Of a DNA stretch of 64,000 nt, positions 1-8,074 are shown piece after piece (position 1 is the first letter of the stretch; the number at the start of each line of letters is the position of its first letter). The stretch covers positions 1 to 64,000 of the forward strand of contig NZ_CVSK01000067.1 of assembly GCF_001180025.1 (NCBI RefSeq). The letters run 5' to 3'. The notes under the pieces were generated by a model, which was given only the letters and a program-made list of their open reading frames with translations, was not told the origin of the DNA and ran no database searches. A program made the translations under genes and the position numbers. The stretch is from Candidatus Pelagibacter communis. GTDB lineage: Bacteria > Pseudomonadota > Alphaproteobacteria > Pelagibacterales > Pelagibacteraceae.

Positions 1-1
1 G

Positions 2-421
2 GATGAGAGAAATATTCTTTCGAATTTTAGCTACAAAAAAAATATAGCTTACATACACACAGATCAGCGGGCCATGCCAAAAAATAAAAAAGCTTGGTCT
101 TCTTGGAATTCATCAATAGATAACAAAAATTTAGAAAAAAATTCAATTACCTACTGGTTAAATTTATTACAAAATTTAAAATGTGATGAAAATATTTTCT
201 TAACACTAAATCCTTACTTCAATATTGATGATAAAAAAATATTGAGAAAAGTAAAATTTACACATCCATATTACGATCAAAAAGCATTAGATGCTCAATC
301 AGAGCTTATTAAAATACAAAATCAAAAAGATTTACTTTTTTGTGGCAGTTATTTTGGTTACGGATTTCATGAAGATGGAATAAAATCATCTATTGAAATG
401 CTGAAAAACCTTAATGATTAG
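2..421 (+). CDS. FAD/NAD-binding amine-oxidase-like protein, C-terminal end only (COG2907 type)
   Basis: The reading frame is open from base 2, so the gene starts upstream of the window and only its last ~139 residues are visible. The segment HTDQRAMPKNKKAWSSWN is the characteristic C-terminal block of the predicted NAD/FAD-binding amine-oxidase-like proteins that are encoded beside DUF1365 and cyclopropane fatty acid synthase genes. The first in-frame ATG (base 74) lies inside this conserved block, so it is not the true start. The end overlaps the DUF1365 gene by 8 bases, which suggests translational coupling. The flavin-binding N-terminus cannot be seen; the substrate is unknown, though the family is thought to act on membrane lipid acyl chains. 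Confidence 0.8.
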   Translation, partial: DERNILSNFSYKKNIAYIHTDQRAMPKNKKAWSSWNSSIDNKNLEKNSITYWLNLLQNLKCDENIFLTLNPYFNIDDKKILRKVKFTHPYYDQKALDAQSELIKIQNQKDLLFCGSYFGYGFHEDGIKSSIEMLKNLND

Positions 422-1178
422 TTCTTGTATATATAATGGAAATGTAATCCATAAGAGATTTAAACCAAAAGAACATTTTTTTAAATATAAAGTATTTTCA
501 TTATTTATAGATCTATCAGAGCTAAATGAGCTTAATGATAAATTAAAATTTTTTTCATTAAATAAATTTAATCTTATTAGTTTTTATGAGAAAGATCATG
601 GTGATCGTGATGGGTCATCTCTTTTTGACTGGGTAAAAAAAAATCTAATTAATAACAAAATTAGTTCAGAAAACATAAAAGTTAAACTTTTATGCTATCC
701 AAGAATATTTGGTTATGTTTTTAATCCACTAAGTATTTTTTTTGTATATGATAGAGATAATAATTTAATTTCTATTTTATATGAGGTTAAGAATACATTT
801 GGTGAGCAACACACATATGTTTTTAAAGTAGAGGGACAAAATAAATTAATTCAAAATAATTGCTCAAAAAAATTTCATGTTTCACCATTTATTGAAATGG
901 ATTGTAATTATTTTTTTAGAATATTAAATCCAGAGCAGAAGTTGTCAGTTGTAATTGATCAATATGATCAAGAAGGAAAAATTCTTTTTGCATCTCAAGA
1001 TGGTGAAAGATCTGATTTGACAAGCAAAAACTTAATGAATTCTTATCTTAAACACCCTTTAATGACATTTAAAATTATCTCTGCGATACATTTTGAAGCG
1101 TTTAAATTGTGGATTAAAGGAATTAAATTTATTAAAAAAAAATTTAAAATTAAAAATAATATAACAGTAGAAAATTAA
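414..1178 (+). CDS. DUF1365 family protein
   Basis: A 254-residue protein matching the DUF1365 (COG3496) family in length and motifs: an N-terminal YNGNVIHKRFKPKEHFFKYK block, the central CYPRIFGYVFNPLSIFFVYD block and HVSPFIEMDCNYFF. The biochemical activity is unknown. Family members are almost always encoded between an amine-oxidase-like gene and a CFA synthase, as here, implying a role in making or processing modified fatty acids in membrane phospholipids. It overlaps the upstream gene by 8 bases and shares one base (TAATG) with cfa, so the three genes form one transcript. Confidence 0.85.
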   Translation: MISSCIYNGNVIHKRFKPKEHFFKYKVFSLFIDLSELNELNDKLKFFSLNKFNLISFYEKDHGDRDGSSLFDWVKKNLINNKISSENIKVKLLCYPRIFGYVFNPLSIFFVYDRDNNLISILYEVKNTFGEQHTYVFKVEGQNKLIQNNCSKKFHVSPFIEMDCNYFFRILNPEQKLSVVIDQYDQEGKILFASQDGERSDLTSKNLMNSYLKHPLMTFKIISAIHFEAFKLWIKGIKFIKKKFKIKNNITVEN

Positions 1179-2356
1179 TGTTTTTAAATAACGCCGCAGA
1201 TAAATTAGTTTTTAAACTTCTTAATAAAATAAATAATGGTTATCTAGAGCTTACTACACATGACAGAAAAGTTTTAAAGTTTGGAAATCCAAATGAAAAA
1301 TTGCATGCAAATATTTCAATCAAAAAACCAGATTTTAATTATAATTTAATTAAAGGTGGTAGTATTGGATTTGCTGAAAGCTACATGAGAGGTGAATTTG
1401 AAACTGATAATTTATCAAATTTAATTGAATTAACTGCAAGAAATATAGAAGTTATATATAAATTCTCAGGCCTTCTTGATTTTCCAATAATTAATTTTGT
1501 AAAAAATAAAATAATAAAAAATACAAAAAGTAGGAGCAAAGAAAATATTGCTAAACATTATGATCTTGGGAATGATTTTTTTTCTCTTTGGTTAGATGAC
1601 ACACTTACTTACTCTAGTGCTATTTTTGATGATAAATCGAAAAATCTTTCTGACGCTCAAAATAATAAATATCAAAAATTAATTGACTTAATTAAACCAA
1701 ATAATGGCGACAAAGTTTTAGAAATAGGATGTGGTTGGGGAGGTTTTGCTGAGTACTTAGGTAAAAAATACGATGTTAAACTAGACTGTATAACAATATC
1801 AAAAAAACAATTTGAATACACAAAAGAAAGAATTTTTAATTGTGGTTTAAACGAAAAAGTAAATATTGAAATAAAAGATTACAGAGATCTTAAAGGCAAA
1901 TACAATTCAATTGCCTCTATAGAGATGATTGAGGCAGTTGGTCAAAATTATTTAGAGGGTTATTTTAAAACTATTAAAACTAACTTATCTGATGGTGGTA
2001 AAGCAGCTATTCAAGCAATTACTATCGATGATAGGTTGTTTGATAGATACAAAAACAAACAAGATTTTATTCAAAAATATATTTTTCCTGGAGGTTTTTT
2101 ACCAAATAAAAATAGTATTAATCGTTATGTTTCTGATAATGGCTTAACTATAAATTCATACATTTCTTATGCTGACCATTATGCAAATACATTGGCTATA
2201 TGGAGAAATGAGTTTTTAAAAAAATGGGATTTAATAAAAAATCAAGGTTTTGATTTAACATTTAAAAGAATGTGGGAGTTTTACCTTTCTTATTGTGAAG
2301 CTGGATTTAAGTCAAAAAATATTGATCTGATACAATTTTCAATGCAAAACAAATAA
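1178..2356 (+). CDS. cfa: Cyclopropane-fatty-acyl-phospholipid synthase family methyltransferase
   Basis: A 392-residue SAM-dependent methyltransferase of the CFA/mycolic-acid cyclopropane synthase family, which transfers a methylene from S-adenosylmethionine to double bonds of phospholipid acyl chains at the inner membrane. Visible are NIAKHYDLGNDFFSLWLD (about residue 121), the SAM-binding loop VLEIGCGWGGFAEYLG (about 180), the SIEMIEAVGQNY active-site block (about 247) and a C-terminal YCEAGF segment. The N-terminal ~110 residues form the usual lipid-binding domain. The start codon overlaps the DUF1365 stop. Some family members make furan or other branched lipids rather than cyclopropane, so the product is inferred. 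Confidence 0.9.
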   Translation: MFLNNAADKLVFKLLNKINNGYLELTTHDRKVLKFGNPNEKLHANISIKKPDFNYNLIKGGSIGFAESYMRGEFETDNLSNLIELTARNIEVIYKFSGLLDFPIINFVKNKIIKNTKSRSKENIAKHYDLGNDFFSLWLDDTLTYSSAIFDDKSKNLSDAQNNKYQKLIDLIKPNNGDKVLEIGCGWGGFAEYLGKKYDVKLDCITISKKQFEYTKERIFNCGLNEKVNIEIKDYRDLKGKYNSIASIEMIEAVGQNYLEGYFKTIKTNLSDGGKAAIQAITIDDRLFDRYKNKQDFIQKYIFPGGFLPNKNSINRYVSDNGLTINSYISYADHYANTLAIWRNEFLKKWDLIKNQGFDLTFKRMWEFYLSYCEAGFKSKNIDLIQFSMQNK

Positions 2357-2373
2357 AAATAATGGAAATAATT

Positions 2374-2922
2374 ATGCGACATATAAAAATAATTAAGTCA
2401 ATTTCATTGATAATTTCATTATTCTTAATTACAAGTTGCTCAAATAATAGCGCTATGAAACCAGAAGACTTTAAAAACAAAGAACCAAGATTAATTATTG
2501 AGGAATACTTATCTGGAAATGTTAAGGCTTGGGGTGTTCTGCAAAATAGATCAGGAAAAGTTACAAGACAATTTTCTGCAGATTTAAATGGAACCTGGGA
2601 TGGAAAGCAATTAATTCTTAAAGAAAAATTTAATTGGGATGATGGAGAAGTTCAAGACCGAGAATGGACAATAAATAAAATTGATGAACATAATTACGAA
2701 GGAACAGCAGGAGATGTTGTGGGTAAAGCAATAGGATATTCTTACGGACCAGCGTTTAAATTTGAATATGTTTTATTAGTTCCAGTTAAAGGTAAAGAAT
2801 TAAAAATAACTTTCGATGATTGGATTTTTAAACAAGATGATAGAGTTGCAATTAATAGAGCAACAATGACTAAATTTGGTTTTAAAGTAGCTGAATTGAC
2901 AGTTGTATTTGTAAAAGATTAA
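2374..2922 (+). CDS. DUF3833 family lipoprotein
   Basis: Small exported protein with a lipoprotein signal: a basic start (MRHIKIIK), a hydrophobic run and the lipobox LITSC, after which Cys would be lipidated. The mature part contains FSADLNGTWDGKQLILKE and DDWIFKQDD, typical of DUF3833, a family of unknown function found with cfa and SDR genes. An in-frame ATG 12 bases upstream (2362) is possible, but 2374 gives the cleaner signal peptide. It follows cfa by only a few bases, so it belongs to the same operon. Its stop codon abuts that of the convergent SDR gene with no bases between. Confidence 0.8.
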   Translation: MRHIKIIKSISLIISLFLITSCSNNSAMKPEDFKNKEPRLIIEEYLSGNVKAWGVLQNRSGKVTRQFSADLNGTWDGKQLILKEKFNWDDGEVQDREWTINKIDEHNYEGTAGDVVGKAIGYSYGPAFKFEYVLLVPVKGKELKITFDDWIFKQDDRVAINRATMTKFGFKVAELTVVFVKD

Positions 2923-3681
2923 TTATTTTTTTTGATATTTCGTTAGTTTTCCAACTAAACCAAAATAAATTTTACTTGGTAAAAAACTCAATAGTTTTAA
3001 TGTAATTGTAAGTGATTTTGGAAAATGTATTTCAAATATATTTTTCTTAACTAAACCTTCATAAATTTGATTTGCGGCATACTCAGGAGTTTTCAAAAAA
3101 GGCATTTTAAAATCATTTTTATCTGTCATTGGTGTTTTAATAAATCCAGGAGATACTAAACAAACACGCACATTGTACCTTTTAAAATCAAAGTACAAAC
3201 TCTCAGCGAGATTATTTAATGCAGATTTAGATGGTCCATATCCAGTTGAATTAGGTAACCCTCTATATCCTGCAATTGATGAAACAATAGTAATTATACC
3301 ATTTTTTTTATCTCTAAAATACTGTTCAACTGCTTTGATGCTATTCACTGTTCCAAAAAAATTCACTCTAAAAACATCTTCCATTTGTTCTACATCAATA
3401 TCTTTTTCTTTTTTTGGATCCCATGTTCCGGTTGAAAAAAAACAAATATCTATATTTTCATATTTGTTTTTAATTTCATTAAATACTTCTTTGCACTTTT
3501 CTTTATCTGTTACGTCTAAAGGAAAACCTGAAATATTTTCATAAGAACTTGAAAGCTCATTTAGTAATTCAGCTCTTCTTGCAGATATAGCAACATTCCA
3601 TCCCTTAGTTGCAAACTTAATTGCTAAAGCTTTACCAATTCCAGTACTGCCGCCTGTAATCCAAATAGTTTTTTTACTCAT
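2923..3681 (-). CDS. Short-chain dehydrogenase/reductase
   Basis: Classical SDR of 252 residues: the Rossmann TGGSTGIGKALA motif at the N-terminus, a catalytic Ser in IVSSIAG and the YGPSKSALNNLAES segment with the Tyr-x3-Lys pair, followed by VSPGFIKTPMT. It probably reduces or oxidises a hydroxyl/keto group with NAD(P)(H); the substrate is not evident. SDRs of this type sit in the same conserved cluster as cfa, DUF1365 and DUF3833 genes in other alphaproteobacteria. It is convergent with DUF3833 and divergent from tspO, with only 8 bases between the two start codons. Confidence 0.85.
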   Translation of the reverse strand: MSKKTIWITGGSTGIGKALAIKFATKGWNVAISARRAELLNELSSSYENISGFPLDVTDKEKCKEVFNEIKNKYENIDICFFSTGTWDPKKEKDIDVEQMEDVFRVNFFGTVNSIKAVEQYFRDKKNGIITIVSSIAGYRGLPNSTGYGPSKSALNNLAESLYFDFKRYNVRVCLVSPGFIKTPMTDKNDFKMPFLKTPEYAANQIYEGLVKKNIFEIHFPKSLTITLKLLSFLPSKIYFGLVGKLTKYQKK

Positions 3682-3689
3682 TTTTTGTT

Positions 3690-4172
3690 ATGAATATACT
3701 TAACATGTTTAAAAATAAATTTTTAACATTTATATTGTTTCTTTCTATTACATTCTCTGCTTCATTAATTGGTGGTTTAGCTACCATTACATTTAAAGAG
3801 CCATGGTACTCATTACTAAATAAACCATCATTTAATCCACCAGATTGGATATTTGGACCTGTTTGGACTACCTTGTATACATTGATGACAATTTCAATAT
3901 GGCTTTACTGGCATACAAAAAACAGAGATATGAATACTGTTTATATTTATTTTATTCATTTAGCATTTAATACAACTTGGAGTGTAGTTTTCTTTGTTTT
4001 CCATAATATGGTTTTGGCTCTTTTAGTATTAATCATATTAATAACGTTGATAATCAATCTTATTTTAAGGTTTAAACGCGTCAAGATGTTGAGTGCTTAC
4101 CTAATGATTCCATATTTACTTTGGTGTAGCTTTGCACTAATTCTGAACACAAGCTTAATTATATTAAATTAG
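3690..4172 (+). CDS. tspO: TspO/MBR family tryptophan-rich sensory protein
   Basis: A 160-residue five-helix membrane protein of the TspO/peripheral benzodiazepine receptor family. Diagnostic residues are PWYSLLNKPSFNPPDWIFG followed by VWTTLYTLM and the later FNTTWSVVFF and LLWCSFALILN. TspO proteins bind porphyrins and take part in light and oxygen stress responses in alphaproteobacteria (established for Rhodobacter). That fits the neighbouring membrane-lipid stress genes. The next gene begins 2 bases after the stop. Confidence 0.92.
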   Translation: MNILNMFKNKFLTFILFLSITFSASLIGGLATITFKEPWYSLLNKPSFNPPDWIFGPVWTTLYTLMTISIWLYWHTKNRDMNTVYIYFIHLAFNTTWSVVFFVFHNMVLALLVLIILITLIINLILRFKRVKMLSAYLMIPYLLWCSFALILNTSLIILN

Positions 4173-4174
4173 AT

Positions 4175-5278
4175 ATGGATGATGTTGTAGTAATTGGTGG
4201 TGGAATAATTGGGACGGCAACAGCTTATTTTTTATCCAAAGAAGGTAGAAAAGTTAAGGTTATTGAAAGAGATCCTACTTATAAAACAGCTTCATTCCCA
4301 TTATCTCTAGGTGGTTTTAGAAGACAATTTTTCCAAAAAGAAAATATTTTATTAGGAAAATTTGCAAGAGAATTTATTTTTCAAATACCAGACTTATTAA
4401 AAACAGAAAAAAATCCTAATCCAACAGCTAGCATGGTAACCAATGGATATCTTTTAATGTTTGGTCCTGAACATGCTGAAGAACAATATAGAGCACTAGA
4501 AAATCATAAAGAATGTGATGCTGGAACAAAAAATATTAAAGGATCAGAATTATCCAAGGTTTTCCCTTATGTGAATAGTGAGGGGATAGAGACAGCAACT
4601 TATACAGATAATCAAAGTGAAGGATGGATTGATCCATTTATGTTTCACAGCGCTCTAAAGAGCAAAGCAATAGAGCTTGGAGCAGAATTTATTAAAGGTG
4701 AAGTAAAAAGTATTTCTGAAATAAATGCCAACACAATTGTTTCTGCGGCTGGTTGCTGGACAAAAGAATTGTTAAAAGACATTCCTGTTGTTCCTCAAAA
4801 GCATACTGTTTTTAGGGTTAAATGCCCAACATATATAAAAGAGATGCCTCTAAGCGGAGACTTAACAACAGGTGTGTATTGGAGACCAGAAGGAGGAGAA
4901 TATTTAGCAGGATCACCTATTTCTGTATTTGATGCAGAGGATTTAGAGCCAGCTTGGAATGATTTTGAGGAGTTAGTGTGGCCAGCTCTTGCTAAAAGAA
5001 TACCTGCTTTTGAAGAACTCAAATTAACTGGTGGATGGGCAGGTTACTATGATTGCAATAGATTAGATAACAATGCAGTTGTTGGTAAGCATCCAAAATT
5101 TGAAAATGTTTATATGGCATCTGGATTTACTGGTAGAGGATTAATGCAGGCACCAGGTATCGGTAGAGCCTTAACTGAATTAATCACAACAGGATCATAC
5201 CAAACAATTGATATAAGTGATTTTGCTGTAGAAAGAGTTTTAGGTAAAACAGCTAGGCCAGAGCCTTACGTTTTATAA
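4175..5278 (+). CDS. FAD-dependent oxidoreductase of the DAO (D-amino acid/sarcosine oxidase) family
   Basis: A 367-residue flavoprotein with an N-terminal dinucleotide-binding motif VVIGGGIIGTATAYFLSKEG, then an SLGGFRRQF block and a C-terminal ASGFTGRGLMQAPGIG block where the flavin is held. This is the DadA/sarcosine oxidase/FOXRED1-like superfamily, which oxidises secondary or primary amines such as glycine derivatives. The exact substrate cannot be read from the sequence. A creatinase, whose product would be sarcosine, is encoded 12 kb downstream, so sarcosine is one possible substrate, but that is speculation. The gene is 2 bases after tspO and 12 bases before the next. Confidence 0.82.
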   Translation: MDDVVVIGGGIIGTATAYFLSKEGRKVKVIERDPTYKTASFPLSLGGFRRQFFQKENILLGKFAREFIFQIPDLLKTEKNPNPTASMVTNGYLLMFGPEHAEEQYRALENHKECDAGTKNIKGSELSKVFPYVNSEGIETATYTDNQSEGWIDPFMFHSALKSKAIELGAEFIKGEVKSISEINANTIVSAAGCWTKELLKDIPVVPQKHTVFRVKCPTYIKEMPLSGDLTTGVYWRPEGGEYLAGSPISVFDAEDLEPAWNDFEELVWPALAKRIPAFEELKLTGGWAGYYDCNRLDNNAVVGKHPKFENVYMASGFTGRGLMQAPGIGRALTELITTGSYQTIDISDFAVERVLGKTARPEPYVL

Positions 5279-5290
5279 CTATTGAAAAAA

Positions 5291-6454
5291 ATGGATGGTA
5301 TTAATAAAAATTTAATGTCTGAAACGGACATAGTAAAACTTATAGAAAAAAAAGATTATTTAGGAGCTGAAAAAGAACTTAATAAAATTATAAAATTTAA
5401 AAAAGATAATCACCACACGTATTTTTTATTAGCAAATATTTATGCTCTACTTAATAATTCTCAAAAAGCTGCAGAGCAATTAAAAAAATCGCTTAACCTG
5501 AATTCAGATAACAAAATTGCCCACTACAATTTGGGTGTTATGCTTCACCAACTAGGTCAGTTAGATGAAGCTCAAAAGTCATATAAAAACGCATTAAAAA
5601 TAGACCCAGAATATTTACATGCAAATCTAGCTTTAGCTCTTAATTTTGAAAAACAAAATAATCTTAAAGAGGCAAAAAATTTTTTTCTAAAAACACTTTC
5701 GATTAATAAAGATTTTATTTTAGGAAATAAAATGTATGGAAAATTCTTAATGAAAAATGGTGAAATCACTCAAGGACAGTATCATGATTATAAATCTTCG
5801 GGTATAATCAGATTTAAAGAAAAATTAAATAAAAATACAAAAATAAAAAGATTAAACATCTCTCACGATACAAACTTTATAGGTTGCTGGAACATAAATA
5901 ATGATGATTTATGCAAAGGAATAATTCGTTTATTTGAGGATAGAAAAGATCTACATAAAATAGGAGAATCTAGTCTTGGGAAAGATGAAAAAGTAAAAAA
6001 ATCTACAGATATTACTTTAGATCCAAGAAATATTCTTAATGAAGGATTTGAAGATATTAAATCTTATATCGATTGTTTAAACGAATGTTTTCAAGATTAC
6101 AAAAATCAATGGCCGTTTCTAAAAGAAAATATAAATAATTTAGATATTCCATCTTTTAATTTACAAAAATATGAAATAGGTGGTCATTTTAATATGATGC
6201 ACTGCGAAAGATCTAATATTCATAGTATGCATAGAGTATTTGCATGGATGACTTATTTAAACGATGTTGAGGATGGTGGGGAAACATATTTTGAACATTT
6301 TAATTTGAGAATAAAGCCTAGTATTGGTAAAACATTAATTTGGCCAGCAGAATGGACACATGCACATAGAGGGGAAATATTGAATAAGGGATATAAATAC
6401 ATTATTACAGGATGGATGCATTTCCCTTTTAGTTTTAAATTTGATAATAATTAG
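5291..6454 (+). CDS. TPR repeat protein fused to a 2-oxoglutarate/Fe(II)-type oxygenase domain
   Basis: Two-part protein of about 387 residues. Residues ~10-160 hold several tetratricopeptide repeats (for example AHYNLGVMLHQLGQLDEAQ). The C-terminal ~100 residues resemble a prolyl-hydroxylase-like double-stranded beta helix: GGHFNMMHCERS, then YLNDVEDGGETYF, then WTHAHRGEILNKGYKYIITG. The likely metal ligands are His and Glu of HCE plus the His of HAHRG, and the following Lys would hold 2-oxoglutarate. The ATG at 5291 is preferred to the TTG at 5282 because it is the stronger codon. TPR fusion suggests a protein or peptide substrate; the target is unknown. Confidence 0.75.
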   Translation: MDGINKNLMSETDIVKLIEKKDYLGAEKELNKIIKFKKDNHHTYFLLANIYALLNNSQKAAEQLKKSLNLNSDNKIAHYNLGVMLHQLGQLDEAQKSYKNALKIDPEYLHANLALALNFEKQNNLKEAKNFFLKTLSINKDFILGNKMYGKFLMKNGEITQGQYHDYKSSGIIRFKEKLNKNTKIKRLNISHDTNFIGCWNINNDDLCKGIIRLFEDRKDLHKIGESSLGKDEKVKKSTDITLDPRNILNEGFEDIKSYIDCLNECFQDYKNQWPFLKENINNLDIPSFNLQKYEIGGHFNMMHCERSNIHSMHRVFAWMTYLNDVEDGGETYFEHFNLRIKPSIGKTLIWPAEWTHAHRGEILNKGYKYIITGWMHFPFSFKFDNN

Positions 6455-6459
6455 AACAA

Positions 6460-6619
6460 ATGAAATTACACATAGGTGGAAAAGAAATAAAAGAAGGTTG
6501 GAGTATTTTAAATATACAAAAAAATTGAAAGTGTAAAAAGTTTTTCATTTTTTAATGATACAAGCGATTATGCAACTTATGGCGCTCCAATTAGTTTTAA
6601 TTTGATTGCTTATAAGTAG
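6460..6619 (+). pseudogene. Internally deleted SAM-methyltransferase-like gene remnant
   Basis: Two fragments of one gene remain. From the ATG at 6460 the frame reads MKLHIGGKEIKEGWSILNIQ and stops at 6526. In the +1 frame from 6524 an open stretch reads FFNDTSDYATYGAPISFNLI and ends at the TAG at 6617-6619. From memory of the family, the first matches the start and the second the end of a ~170-200-residue predicted methyltransferase common in SAR11 (MKLHIGG...FNDTSDY...PISLN). The intervening SAM-binding core is gone, so this is a deletion pseudogene. It lies between the oxygenase gene and selO, ending 4 bases before the selO stop. Confidence 0.7.
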
Positions 6620-6623
6620 TACT

Positions 6624-8069
6624 TTAGGTTCCACAGAAAGTTTGGTATTTTTCATTATTTAATGAAGCTGGCAATTGATATTCTTTAATATTGTTCTGAT
6701 TGGCGTAAGGATTTTTTAAAATATCTAATAACTTTTTCATTTTATCTAAACTACCTTCGTCTGCTTGTGCTAAAGCTTCCTCTACTTTATGATTTCTAGG
6801 GATTACAATTGGATTATTTGATTTCATAAGTTTACTTTGTTTTTCCTTAGTTGAATTATTAAACTCAGATCTTTTTTTCCATTTATTTTTCCAATCGATA
6901 AACTCATTATTTTTGTAAAGTTCATTAGAATTGATATCCATTAAATTACAAAAAGTATTTGTGTAATCTGCTTTATTTTTTTCCATCCAATTAAATAAAT
7001 CATTAATTAATTTTTTATCATCTTTATCCTCACCAAATAGACCAAGCTTGTCTCTCATCATATTCAGCCATTTATCTTCATAAATATTTTGAAAGTTATC
7101 TATTAAATCAGTTGCTAATTTAATTGCAGTATCTTCATTTTTATCAATTAAAGGAATTAAACATTCTGCAAATCTTGCTAAATTCCATTTTGTAATTGGT
7201 GGTTGATTAGAAAAGGCATATCTTCCAAATTTATCGATTGAGCTAAATACAGTTTTTGGATCATAATGATCCATAAATGCGCAAGGACCATAATCTATTG
7301 TTTCACCTGAAATTGCCATGTTATCAGTATTCATAACCCCATGAATAAATCCAACTCGCATCCAATTGATTACCAACTGGCATTGTTTTTCCATTACAAG
7401 ATTTAACAAGTCTAATGCTTTTGAATTCGATGTTTTAATTTCTGGATAATGTCTGTTTATTGTGTAGTCGACTAAAGTATTTAAATTTTCAATATTTTGA
7501 GTAGCAGCAATATACTGAAATGTTCCAACCCGAATATGACTTGATGCAACTCTTGTTAATATTGCACCCTGTAAAAGATTTTCTCTTACAATTTTTTCTC
7601 CAGTTTTAACAACAGCAAGGCTTCTAGTAGTTGGAATATTTAATGAATGTATCGCTTCACTAATAATATATTCTCTAAGCATAGGTCCTAGTGCTGCTCT
7701 TCCATCACCACCTCTAGAAAAAGAGGTTCTTCCTGAACCTTTAAACTGAATGTCAAAACGATTGTCATTGTTAACTAAATGCTCACCCAATAAAACTGCT
7801 CTACCATCTCCTAACATAGTAAAGTGTCCAAATTGATGACCTGCATATGCTTGCGCAATGGTATTAGTTTCTTCCGGTATGGAGTTTCCAGAAAATATTT
7901 CTGCTAATTTTTTTTTGTCTGTTTTTGAAAAATCTAAATTTAAAGTAGACGCTAGTTCCTCATTTAAAATTATTAATTCAGGGTCATGAACAGGAGTTGG
8001 TTTAATATTTTCTTTGAAAGTATTTGATAATTTTGAATAGGTATTATCAAAATGCCAACCAATGGTCAT
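6624..8069 (-). CDS. selO: Protein adenylyltransferase SelO (YdiU/UPF0061)
   Basis: A 481-residue pseudokinase-fold enzyme that transfers AMP from ATP to protein Ser/Thr/Tyr residues (established for SelO). Visible are GHQFGHFTMLGDGRAVLLGE, the GSGRTSFSRGGDGRAALGP nucleotide-binding region, HGVMNTDNMAISGE with the catalytic Asn/Asp and DYGPCAFMD with the metal-binding Asp. The C-terminus ends in FCGT; no selenocysteine codon context is seen. Length matches bacterial members. It starts 5 bases after the formate dehydrogenase alpha gene on the same strand, so it is probably the last gene of that operon. Confidence 0.92.
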   Translation of the reverse strand: MTIGWHFDNTYSKLSNTFKENIKPTPVHDPELIILNEELASTLNLDFSKTDKKKLAEIFSGNSIPEETNTIAQAYAGHQFGHFTMLGDGRAVLLGEHLVNNDNRFDIQFKGSGRTSFSRGGDGRAALGPMLREYIISEAIHSLNIPTTRSLAVVKTGEKIVRENLLQGAILTRVASSHIRVGTFQYIAATQNIENLNTLVDYTINRHYPEIKTSNSKALDLLNLVMEKQCQLVINWMRVGFIHGVMNTDNMAISGETIDYGPCAFMDHYDPKTVFSSIDKFGRYAFSNQPPITKWNLARFAECLIPLIDKNEDTAIKLATDLIDNFQNIYEDKWLNMMRDKLGLFGEDKDDKKLINDLFNWMEKNKADYTNTFCNLMDINSNELYKNNEFIDWKNKWKKRSEFNNSTKEKQSKLMKSNNPIVIPRNHKVEEALAQADEGSLDKMKKLLDILKNPYANQNNIKEYQLPASLNNEKYQTFCGT

Positions 8070-8074
8070 TTTAA

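Noticed and set aside
4100-6454. Glycine or SAM riboswitch before the FAD oxidoreductase or oxygenase
   Set aside because: Gaps here are 2-12 bases, leaving no leader; none of the intergenic regions outside the island is long enough for a riboswitch aptamer except 59568-59680, which is plain AT-rich DNA.
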